Shown piece by piece: positions 9,401-15,871 of a DNA stretch of 25,868 nt; position 1 is the first letter of the stretch; each line of letters begins with the position of its first letter. Origin of the DNA: Campylobacteraceae bacterium (GTDB lineage: Bacteria; Campylobacterota; Campylobacteria; Campylobacterales; Sulfurovaceae). Location: contig JAMOSL010000188.1 of assembly GCA_027063105.1 (NCBI GenBank), positions 1 to 25,868 of the forward strand. Direction: 5' to 3'. The notes below the pieces were generated by a model. That model searched no databases. It was not told the origin of the DNA and saw only the letters and a list, made by a program, of their open reading frames with translations. A program made the position numbers and the translations under genes.

Positions 9401-10235
9401 TCTATTGAGAGTAGGTATTATGTCAACAATTAGAAAAGTTAAACAGATAAAATCTAATAAAGAATATAGACCTAATTATCATATATTAATTCAAGGTAAA
9501 AATGATTTAGTGAAATTTTTGACAAATATAGGAAGTTTTGGAAAAAGGGGTGAAAAATCTCAAGCTTATTTAAAAGTTTTAGAGAATATTAAATCTAATC
9601 CAAATAATGGATGTATTGATAAGATTGTATGGCAAACAGTTATAAAAGAAGCAAAAGATAGAGAAAAAATATCTTGGAGGGTATTTTGTGAAAAACTTAA
9701 TATGTCATATTGTGGTACTTCTTTATTTAAAAGTGCTATATCTAAAGATAGAATCAAAAAAATATCAAAATTTTTAAATGATAAAAAAATAGAAAAACTT
9801 GCTAATTCGGATATATACTGGGATGAGATTGTATCTATTGATAAAATTGGAAAAGAAAAAACATATGATTTAACTATTGATGGTGTTCATAATTTTGTTG
9901 CTAATGATATTATAGTTCATAATTCTATTGAGCAGGATGCTGATATAGTGATGTTTGTTTATCGTGATGATGTTTATCGTGAGGCTATTGAAAAAGAGAA
10001 AGAGATGAAGGCAAAATCAGAGGGTAAGACGTATGATAATCAATTTAGTAAAAAACATGAAGAAGAAGCTGAAATTATTATAGGTAAACAGAGAAATGGA
10101 CCTACTGGAACAGTTGAACTTATGTTTCAAAAGAATTTTACTAGATTTGTAGATAAATCAGCTTATGAAACTACTTATGAAGATGGTAGTAAACAAATGA
10201 CGAATGGTAATATAGATATACCGAATGCTACTTGA
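6480..10235 (+). CDS. dnaB: Replicative DNA helicase DnaB precursor with two inteins
   Basis: DnaB is the hexameric replicative helicase. The frame encodes 1251 residues, but host sequence is only 1-202, 546-712 and 1149-1251, which join to 472 residues, the normal DnaB length. The N-terminal domain begins with the usual IEKAVLSAII. Walker A (ARPAMGK then T) is split by intein 1 between Lys202 and Thr546. Walker B is AIIDYLQLM at 646-654 (Asp649). ILALSQLNR follows at 685-693. DLRESG (707-712) is separated from SIEQDADI (from 1149) by intein 2. Neither half of the ATPase site works until intein 1 is removed. There is no strong Shine-Dalgarno, so coupling to ispG is likely. comEC starts inside the last 11 bases. 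Confidence 0.97.
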   Translation: MYNLNIEKAVLSAIIFDPEIFEEIASKLDAKDFYLPFHQYIFEGMNDLSIAEKPIDEEFLKNRLIKLGKFDETSMLEILSANPISNTMAYLDEIKSKSIKRALATLATEIKKVTIEDDLPTDEIMDLVERKLYDITQNNKSQDFREAKEIAQSMMADITRLKELGNSKLVGVDTGFRNLNEKTSGFGKGDLVIIAARPAMGKCLGKGTKVLMYSGELIKVENIVIGDELMGDDSTPRKVLSLARGREEMYWVHQNKGIDYRVNKSHILSLKRSRNEGKHNNGDILNISISEYLEKSNKFKTNYKGYKVGVEFNKKEIVIEPYFLGLWLGDGNSDSVNITTEDNKIVQYLEEYSSRLGLQLTSYYPKDRCSTYSITKGYTGVSFDNDISLQKKLRDYNLLNNKHIPDIYLYNNREVRLELLAGLIDSDGHYDDKHHVIEITQKSKLLSEQIKFLADSLGFRCSFHSKIARIKKIDYECEVYRVRIVGHLDNIPTKIARKQARPLASNRNHQHTGIILEYDKVDDYYGFEIDGNRLFLLEDMTVTHNTALVLNIALKAIERNEGVSIFSLEMPSEQLMLRMLSAKTSIPLQAIRVGDLRDEQWSQLAFAVDDISGKKLFVDDSGYATIHHIRSKLRKLKSQHPDLSMAIIDYLQLMSGGGGKDGRQQEISEISRGLKQLARELQIPILALSQLNRGLESRDNKRPLLSDLRESGCLSGDTLIYDSLTGKKYRIDEIVNNFKELNLTIKSMDKDLRINNFKITNAFFSGEKIVYKLTTKSGKTINATANHKFYRVDGWNRLDKLTVGDKIATPNKINIETKQNSLLDNELILLAHLLGDGCILEKQPYHYTNEDMKNIEIVKDVAKNLFDIDARLVQQKNWWHLYLTSPYPLTHNRKHPITLWYEKLNIKRVRSYEKEIPNSVFECNTRAINLFLKHLWATDGSITLYKSKNINRSDKVTVYYSSSSYNLSIQVKSLLLRVGIMSTIRKVKQIKSNKEYRPNYHILIQGKNDLVKFLTNIGSFGKRGEKSQAYLKVLENIKSNPNNGCIDKIVWQTVIKEAKDREKISWRVFCEKLNMSYCGTSLFKSAISKDRIKKISKFLNDKKIEKLANSDIYWDEIVSIDKIGKEKTYDLTIDGVHNFVANDIIVHNSIEQDADIVMFVYRDDVYREAIEKEKEMKAKSEGKTYDNQFSKKHEEEAEIIIGKQRNGPTGTVELMFQKNFTRFVDKSAYETTYEDGSKQMTNGNIDIPNAT
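7086..8114 (+). mobile_element. Intein 1 in DnaB, with LAGLIDADG endonuclease domain
   Basis: This in-frame insert covers precursor residues 203-545 (343 aa) and interrupts Walker A. It begins with Cys203 (block A, CLGKGTKVLMYSGELIKVEN) and ends with Thr-His544-Asn545. The +1 residue is Thr546, which is also the Walker A threonine. Block B is YRVNKSHILSL with His266. The endonuclease has two LAGLIDADG helices, FLGLWLGDG (323-331, Asp330) and LAGLIDSDG (420-428, Asp427). Both keep their catalytic aspartates, so homing activity may be intact. Block F is GFEIDGNRLFLLEDMTVTHN. Block A and the VNxxH form of block B resemble the group that includes Prp8-type inteins and differ clearly from intein 2. 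Reading frame and splice junction residues look functional. Confidence 0.95.
8616..9923 (+). mobile_element. Intein 2 in DnaB, Synechocystis DnaB-type site, with LAGLIDADG endonuclease domain
   Basis: This insert covers precursor residues 713-1148 (436 aa) between RESG and SIEQDAD, the insertion point of the Synechocystis DnaB intein. It starts with Cys713 (CLSGDTLIYDSLTGKKYRI) and ends with VHN (His1147, Asn1148); the +1 residue is Ser1149. Block B is INATANHKF with Thr784 and His787. The last 20 residues (FVANDIIVHN end) closely match the Synechocystis intein as I recall it. The endonuclease has LAHLLGDG (830-837, Asp836) and LKHLWATDG (932-940, Asp939). About 70 residues after the second motif (about 1040-1105) form a Lys-rich, helical stretch with a helix-turn-helix look, probably an extra DNA-recognition element. 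Splicing residues are complete. Confidence 0.95.
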
Positions 10236-11496
10236 TAAGCCTACTCTTTTTCAAAATAATTTAGAGTTTATTCTTGTAGTATTGGTATTTATAACAATTA
10301 TTCTATTTAGAATAACTCTTTTATATCAGGACTATAAGGAGTTTATCTCTAAGCCATTTTATTATACGAATGCTATGGTTTTAAAACAATATAGTAAAAT
10401 CAAAAATGGAAAATCTTATGTTGTATTAAAGTTGAAAACTACTGATGGATATATTATATATACAACTAGTTGGATAAAAAAGAGTATAGAGTTATATCAA
10501 GTTAGAATTAAGATATTAATAAATCATGAAATAACTTTTTTTGGTTATTTAAACTCATTTTACAGCCAAATTATTATTAAAAAGATATATAAAAAGGTCG
10601 AAGATAGAAGAAATTCTCTATTAAAAGAAATTAAAAGTCAACACAAAAATAATGATATAGTAGATTTTTATCAAGCTATTTTCTTAGCCACATCAATAAA
10701 TCAATCATTAAGAACATCTGTATCATTATTGGGTGTTAGTCATCTTATCGCTCTTAGTGGATTCCATTTAAGTATATTGTGGGGAATTGTTTTTAGTCTA
10801 TTAAATTATATCTATAGACCGATTCAACAGAAATACTTTCCTTATCGTTATAATTTAATTGATTTAGGATTTATATCTTTAATAATTTTAGCTTTATATG
10901 TTTGGTTTGTAGGTTATCCTCCCTCTCTTATTCGTTCTTTTGTAATGCTTTTATCTATTTGGATTTTATCTATATTGGGAATGAAGTTAATTAGTTTTCA
11001 GTTTTTATTAACTATTATTTTATTAATATTATCAATCAATCCATTACTAATAGCATCTCTCTCTTTTTGGTATTCTATTGCTGGAGTTTTTTATATTTAT
11101 CTGATTCTAGGATGGTCAAAGGAAAGAAACTCTTTGGTGGTTTCTATTATATATATACCTTTTGGAATTTTTCTTTTAATGTTACCTATTGTACATCTAT
11201 TTTTTGATTATACTTCAAGTTGGCAACTATTGTCACCTATCCTATCTTTATTGTTCATTCCTTTTTATCCTATATCCATATTCTTGCATTTAATTAATAT
11301 GGGTTTTCTCTTTGATGAGGTTCTTATAGCTTTATTCTCTTTTCCAACAACTTATTTAGAATATAGATTATCTATTGACTTTGGAATCTTATATATTCTA
11401 GTTTCTATAGTATCTATTTGGAGTAGATTTATCTTTACATTTACTATACTATTAGCTTTCATATATAGTATTTATCTATTTTGGAGGTTTTCTTAA
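10225..11496 (+). CDS. comEC: ComEC/Rec2-type DNA uptake channel
   Basis: ComEC forms the inner-membrane channel that brings single-stranded DNA into the cell during natural transformation. The 423 residues include an N-terminal hydrophobic helix (about 15-34), a soluble OB-like part (about 45-110) and a C-terminal multi-helix Competence domain. The family signature GVSHLIALSGFHLSIL is at 170-184. The beta-lactamase-like C-terminal nuclease domain of Bacillus ComEC is absent, as is usual in Campylobacterota. The ATG lies inside the dnaB 3' end with an 11-base overlap, so it is translationally coupled. The 3' end overlaps the convergent amidase gene by 21 bases. A pseudopilin gene heads the same unit. 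Confidence 0.92.
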   Translation: MLLDKPTLFQNNLEFILVVLVFITIILFRITLLYQDYKEFISKPFYYTNAMVLKQYSKIKNGKSYVVLKLKTTDGYIIYTTSWIKKSIELYQVRIKILINHEITFFGYLNSFYSQIIIKKIYKKVEDRRNSLLKEIKSQHKNNDIVDFYQAIFLATSINQSLRTSVSLLGVSHLIALSGFHLSILWGIVFSLLNYIYRPIQQKYFPYRYNLIDLGFISLIILALYVWFVGYPPSLIRSFVMLLSIWILSILGMKLISFQFLLTIILLILSINPLLIASLSFWYSIAGVFYIYLILGWSKERNSLVVSIIYIPFGIFLLMLPIVHLFFDYTSSWQLLSPILSLLFIPFYPISIFLHLINMGFLFDEVLIALFSFPTTYLEYRLSIDFGILYILVSIVSIWSRFIFTFTILLAFIYSIYLFWRFS

Positions 11497-12141
11497 CTTT
11501 AATTTTTCAATACCTTTTCGTACCTCTTCCATGAACTTTTTACCTGGATCTTTCTTAAATGTTCTATAACCTTTATCAACTTCTAGCCATAATTTACTTT
11601 TTTCCATTTTTCTATACTCATAATGTCCCAAAAGATAATCTATTTTTGGATACTTTGCTTTTAAATACTTTATCAATACAATATTAGCTTTTACTTGTGC
11701 TTTTGTTAAATCTTCTTTTTTATTAGATACTCCACCAATATTTTCTATTCCAATAGAACTATAATTTAATCCTATAACATGCCGTGCCATTTGATTATCA
11801 GGCATAAGCTTATATATACTACCATCTCTATCCACCATATAATGTGCTGATACATTTAGTTTACTAGCTTTTGATATATCCGTTCTATCACTAAGTAATT
11901 TCTCAGATTTAAATCTATTAAAAGAGTTTTCTAAACCCATAGTTGCAGTCCAATGAAGTATAATAATCTTAGGATTAATATTAATATTATTAACATTTTT
12001 ACCATAATGATTTTTAATATACTCTTTTGTCATTTGAACTCTTTTATCAGAAAAATCTATCGGTTTAGCAATAATTGTGATTGATTCTTTAGATATAAGA
12101 ATACTCGTTAGCACAATAAAGATTTTTAAAAATTTTGACAT
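11476..12141 (-). CDS. N-acetylmuramoyl-L-alanine amidase (Amidase_2, AmpD/PGRP fold)
   Basis: The enzyme should cut the bond between MurNAc and the stem-peptide L-alanine. An N-terminal hydrophobic stretch (about 4-16) looks like a signal peptide or membrane anchor, placing it in the periplasm. The Amidase_2 domain (about 55-200) has the zinc ligand candidates His63 (ILHWTA), His173 (LLGHYEY) and Asp198 (KKDPGK). Further conserved parts are SAHYMVDRDGSIYKLM at 98-113 and IGIENIG at 130-136, with Glu133 in the catalytic Glu position. AAGGAG precedes the ATG. The gene follows the NamZ-type muramidase by 33 bases on the same strand, which suggests joint breakdown of wall fragments. Its last 21 bases overlap the comEC 3' end on the other strand. 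Confidence 0.9.
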   Translation of the reverse strand: MSKFLKIFIVLTSILISKESITIIAKPIDFSDKRVQMTKEYIKNHYGKNVNNININPKIIILHWTATMGLENSFNRFKSEKLLSDRTDISKASKLNVSAHYMVDRDGSIYKLMPDNQMARHVIGLNYSSIGIENIGGVSNKKEDLTKAQVKANIVLIKYLKAKYPKIDYLLGHYEYRKMEKSKLWLEVDKGYRTFKKDPGKKFMEEVRKGIEKLKLRKPPK

Positions 12142-12174
12142 AAATTTTATTCTCCTTTAATTTATAATTATAGT

Positions 12175-13326
12175 TTACCTATATATTAAATATTTCTTTC
12201 TTATTTTCTTGAATTTTTTTAATCCATTTTGCCAAGTAGTTCTAATTTTACTCTCATTTAATCCTTGGCTAATCTGTTTTCTTAATATATTACTACCAGA
12301 TAATTTATCTATAAACTTATTTTTTAAAAAGAAATTCTTTTTATTCGGATATTTTTTATATGCATCTATGAGATAGGATAAATCTATTTTCTTCTTTAAT
12401 CTTATATTTTTAAGAGTTTTTCTATTTAAATTTACACCGTAACAAACTCTATTCTTAAACTTTGGATTTTTAGCTCCAACTCTTGATCTTGGAATAAATT
12501 TAAATGATTTATCTTTATATTTAGGATTACCATATATTTGAAATTGTTGTTGTGTACCTCTTCCAGCAGAAAAGACTGTACCTTCAAAAAATGCTAGAGA
12601 TGGATATAGTGCAATGGCTTTATCATTTGGTAAATTTGGAGAGGGTTTAATTGGTAGAGAATAAAAACTTTGATGAGTATAATTAGCAATAGGAATAATT
12701 TTAAGATTAGCCTTTTTCTTTCCAATCCAACCTTCACCATTGAGCATTTTTGCATATTCTCCAATAGTCATACCATAAACTACTGGCACAGGGTCTAATC
12801 CAATAAATGATTTATATCTTAAATCTAAAACTTCTCCATCAATATAATGAGCATTTGGATTAGGTCTATCTAGTAAGATTATAGGTATATTATATTTAGC
12901 TCCTGCTTCTAATATATAATGAAGTGTAGATAGATATGTATAAAATCTAACTCCAACATCTTGAATATCAAAAAGTAAAATATCTATATTTTTTAAATCT
13001 TTAGCATTTGGTTTTTTCTTTTTCCCATAAAGTGAAATAATGGGAATATTTGTTTTTTTGTCAATACTATTTTTAATTTTAAGACCTGCATCAGAATTGC
13101 CTCTAAATCCATGCTCTGGTGCAAATATTTTCTTTATACGAATTCTTTTTTGTACTAAAAAATCAATTAAATGAGTTTTTCCTATAGTAGATGAGTGATT
13201 AACAATAACACCTACTCTTTTATTTTTTAGTAGATTAAGATATAGTTCTGTTCTATATGATGCAGGAGTAATTTTAGCAGATAAAAATGATAATCCAAAC
13301 AATATTAAAATTGTATATTTAAGCAT
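12175..13326 (-). CDS. NamZ-type exo-beta-N-acetylmuramidase (DUF1343)
   Basis: Members of DUF1343 include Bacillus subtilis NamZ, which removes MurNAc from the non-reducing end of peptidoglycan chains. The 383 residues carry a signal peptide (about 1-17, cleavage after FLSA). Family motifs appear in order: VGVIVNHSS (38-46), APEHGFRG (69-76), LFDIQDVGVRFYTYL (118-132), DRPNP (153-157), SPNLPN (229-234), YPSLAFFEGT (241-250) and GRGT (255-258). The usual Pro-Phe after GRGT is QQQF here. The ATG directly follows the Dabb gene stop, so the two are coupled. The amidase gene lies next downstream. In Bacillus, namZ is linked to an amidase and nagZ in a recycling cluster; the shared role here is inference. 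Confidence 0.9.
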   Translation of the reverse strand: MLKYTILILFGLSFLSAKITPASYRTELYLNLLKNKRVGVIVNHSSTIGKTHLIDFLVQKRIRIKKIFAPEHGFRGNSDAGLKIKNSIDKKTNIPIISLYGKKKKPNAKDLKNIDILLFDIQDVGVRFYTYLSTLHYILEAGAKYNIPIILLDRPNPNAHYIDGEVLDLRYKSFIGLDPVPVVYGMTIGEYAKMLNGEGWIGKKKANLKIIPIANYTHQSFYSLPIKPSPNLPNDKAIALYPSLAFFEGTVFSAGRGTQQQFQIYGNPKYKDKSFKFIPRSRVGAKNPKFKNRVCYGVNLNRKTLKNIRLKKKIDLSYLIDAYKKYPNKKNFFLKNKFIDKLSGSNILRKQISQGLNESKIRTTWQNGLKKFKKIRKKYLIYR

Positions 13327-13617
13327 TTAACTCTCATAATCTACAACTTTAGAGTGAACTATAACTTCTTTAATAAAATTTATAACTTTGATATGTTCAG
13401 GGTGAATTGCATATTCATTTAAATCGGATTTATTATTAAAAGTTGTGATAATACTTAAGTCCATAGCTCTATCTTCTTTTGAAAAATTAATCCCAACTTC
13501 TATGGATAGTAGTATAGGGACTAAGTCTTCCAATTTATTTAAAATTTTTTTAGCTTTGAATATATTATTCTTTTTATTCTCATCTTTGAATTTGAACATT
13601 ACAATATGTGTTATCAT
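13327..13617 (-). CDS. Dabb-family protein (stress-responsive alpha/beta barrel)
   Basis: The 96-residue protein fits the dimeric alpha/beta barrel (Dabb) family. It opens with ITHIVMFKFKDE, has a helix (KAKKILNKLEDLVPILLSIEVGINF), then the strand DLSIITTFNNKSDLNEYAIHPEHIKVINFIK, which is the family's typical H-P-x-H segment, and ends with VDYES. Such proteins are small cytoplasmic homodimers. Some are linked to stress or act as enzymes in other organisms, but most are unassigned. AAGGAA lies before the ATG. Its TAA is followed immediately by the NamZ ATG, so the two are co-translated. No catalytic role can be deduced. Confidence 0.85.
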   Translation of the reverse strand: MITHIVMFKFKDENKKNNIFKAKKILNKLEDLVPILLSIEVGINFSKEDRAMDLSIITTFNNKSDLNEYAIHPEHIKVINFIKEVIVHSKVVDYES

Positions 13618-13648
13618 TAAATAATTCCTTTATTAATATTATATCTAT

Positions 13649-15784
13649 TTATTGATGTTTTAGCCATAAATTTTCTATATCTATACTCTCCATCGGTTTA
13701 GCATATATATACCCTTGAATATATTTACAACCATTTTTTATTAAGAAGTCTTTTTGTGCTAGTGTTTCAACACCTTCTGCAATAATACTTAAATTTAAGT
13801 TTTTAGATAGAGATATTATAGATTTAGTAATTGCCATGTCATCTTTATCTTTTGGAATATCTTTAATAAATGATTGGTCAATTTTTAATTTATTAATAGG
13901 AAGACTTTTTAAATATGAAAGAGATGAATATCCTGTTCCAAAATCATCAATAGCTAATTCTATACCTCTTTTACTAATCTCCGTTAAAATTTCTATAGCC
14001 TCTTTTGGATTTTTCATAATTTGACTCTCTGTAATTTCTAATTCTATCCACTCTTGTTTTATTCCTGTAGTCTCTATTAGATTATCTAGCATAGGCAAAA
14101 AATCATCTTCTTCAAGCTGTTGGATTGATAAATTTAGAGCTAAAGTACCAGCATTAAATCCAAGCTCATACCATTTTACCATCTGTATCATAGCTGTTTT
14201 CATGACCCATCTATCCAGATGAATAATTAATCCAGTTGTTTCTGCTAAAGGTATAAATTTATGAGGCGAAATAAGTCCCATAACTGGATGTTTCCATCTA
14301 ACTAAGGCTTCTACTCCTACTAATTTACCTGTAATACCATCTACTTGGGGTTGATAGTGTAAAACAAACTCTTCTTCTTCTAATCCTTTACGGATATTTG
14401 TTTCCATTACTATATGTTCTAAAGCTTTTGTAGTCATCTCTTTCGCATAAAATCTATATGTATTTCTTCCATCATCTTTTGCTTTGAACATAGCTGCATC
14501 AGAATTTTTTAGAAGAGTTCCTGCTGTATTTCCATCTTCGGGATATATAGAAATACCTATGCTTAGCGTTATATATACTTGTTGTTCATTAATAATAAAT
14601 GGTCTCTCCATCACCATTGTTAATTTTTGTATAATATCAATAACAATAGATAATTCTTCAATTTTATCAGTTAAAATCACAAATTCATCTCCACCTAATC
14701 TTGAAAGTGTATCAATATTACCCATACAACTATTAAATCGACGAGAGGCTTCTATAATTATTTTATCTCCAAAGTTATGACCCATAGAATCATTAACTTC
14801 TTTAAATCTATCAAAATCTATAACTATAACACCAAATATCGAATTTGAATTCTTACATTTTTGAATTGAATTTTGAATTCTGTCTAAAAGTAAAGTTCTA
14901 TTTGGAAGATTAGTTAATTCGTCATGTTTAGCCTGATGTATTAGTTGTATTTCTGCTTTTTTCTGTTCTGTAATATCTAAAATAGTACCTAAATAAAAGA
15001 TAGCCTCACCATTTGCATTTCTTTCAATGCTAGTTCTATCATCAATCCATCTTACATTTCCATCGCTATCAAATATTCGATACACTTGAGCAAACATATC
15101 TATATACTCTTCAGTAAAACATTCAACTTCTTGAGTTACATCCTTAACATCATCTGGATGAATAATAGAAGAAAATATTATTTTTCCAGATAAAAAGTCT
15201 TGATCGCTGTATCCGAATATTGATATATTTTTAGATACATAAGATACAGGCCAATTTTTTTTTGCTTCCCAATAAAAGAGGATAGTCTGGCTATTTTCTA
15301 TAAGATTATCAACTCTAATATCAGCTGTAATATCTTTTGCAATACCATCAACAGATATAAAATCACCATTTTTATTAAATTTTGCTGTTTCTGTAACTTC
15401 TAGCCAATATTTAGAACCATTTTCATGATATATCTCCAGTTTATATGGTGATTGATTTATACCTGCTATGGCATTATCAGAATAAGTAGTTACCAATTTA
15501 TTTATTGGATTGTCTGTTAGGTATGTATTGTAATGTACAAGAAATTCAGAAGTTTGGTATCCTAGAATATCATATACAGAATTACTAACATAGGTGAAGA
15601 CTCCTTTTTCATTATGACGATAAAAGAAGTAACTCTGTTTTATATTTTCTATTAATGTTCTATACTTATTCTCGCTTTTGATTAATTTTTGTTGATACAG
15701 ATAATCACGATATAAAAGTATAAAAAGACTAATCATTAATACAAAACTAATAAAGTATATATTAATATTTGCTATATCTATCAT
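13649..15784 (-). CDS. Membrane-anchored PAS-PAS-GGDEF-EAL cyclic-di-GMP enzyme
   Basis: This 711-residue protein should sense a signal and make or break cyclic-di-GMP. One transmembrane helix (about 7-25) is followed by a PAS domain (about 40-155), a second PAS with PAC segment (about 162-275), GGDEF (about 283-445) and EAL (about 460-705). The active-site GGDEF at 364-368 is intact. The inhibitory I-site RxxD is GNID at 355-358, so its arginine is lost. The EAL domain keeps EALVRW (492-497), NLS (551-553), ELEITES (581-587), DDFGTGYSSL (613-622), Lys634 and the glutamate of AEGVET (669-674), so phosphodiesterase activity is likely. It lies 87 bases after alaS and has its own possible promoter. 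The second PAS could bind a cofactor, but I cannot tell which. Confidence 0.93.
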   Translation of the reverse strand: MIDIANINIYFISFVLMISLFILLYRDYLYQQKLIKSENKYRTLIENIKQSYFFYRHNEKGVFTYVSNSVYDILGYQTSEFLVHYNTYLTDNPINKLVTTYSDNAIAGINQSPYKLEIYHENGSKYWLEVTETAKFNKNGDFISVDGIAKDITADIRVDNLIENSQTILFYWEAKKNWPVSYVSKNISIFGYSDQDFLSGKIIFSSIIHPDDVKDVTQEVECFTEEYIDMFAQVYRIFDSDGNVRWIDDRTSIERNANGEAIFYLGTILDITEQKKAEIQLIHQAKHDELTNLPNRTLLLDRIQNSIQKCKNSNSIFGVIVIDFDRFKEVNDSMGHNFGDKIIIEASRRFNSCMGNIDTLSRLGGDEFVILTDKIEELSIVIDIIQKLTMVMERPFIINEQQVYITLSIGISIYPEDGNTAGTLLKNSDAAMFKAKDDGRNTYRFYAKEMTTKALEHIVMETNIRKGLEEEEFVLHYQPQVDGITGKLVGVEALVRWKHPVMGLISPHKFIPLAETTGLIIHLDRWVMKTAMIQMVKWYELGFNAGTLALNLSIQQLEEDDFLPMLDNLIETTGIKQEWIELEITESQIMKNPKEAIEILTEISKRGIELAIDDFGTGYSSLSYLKSLPINKLKIDQSFIKDIPKDKDDMAITKSIISLSKNLNLSIIAEGVETLAQKDFLIKNGCKYIQGYIYAKPMESIDIENLWLKHQ

Positions 15785-15822
15785 TTTTTACTAACTCCAT
15801 AAGAAAAATATATCTTAATAAT

Positions 15823-15828
15823 AGTATA
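15823..15828 (-). promoter_or_regulatory. Candidate -10 for the PAS-GGDEF-EAL gene
   Basis: On the minus strand TATACT lies about 39 bases before the ATG in a very AT-rich gap of 87 bases. A GGAG follows at good distance from the start. The gap is A/T-rich enough that chance matches are likely. Confidence 0.3.
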
Positions 15829-15871
15829 AAAAAATAAAAAATAGATAAGTATATTTTTTGGATATTCAGTA

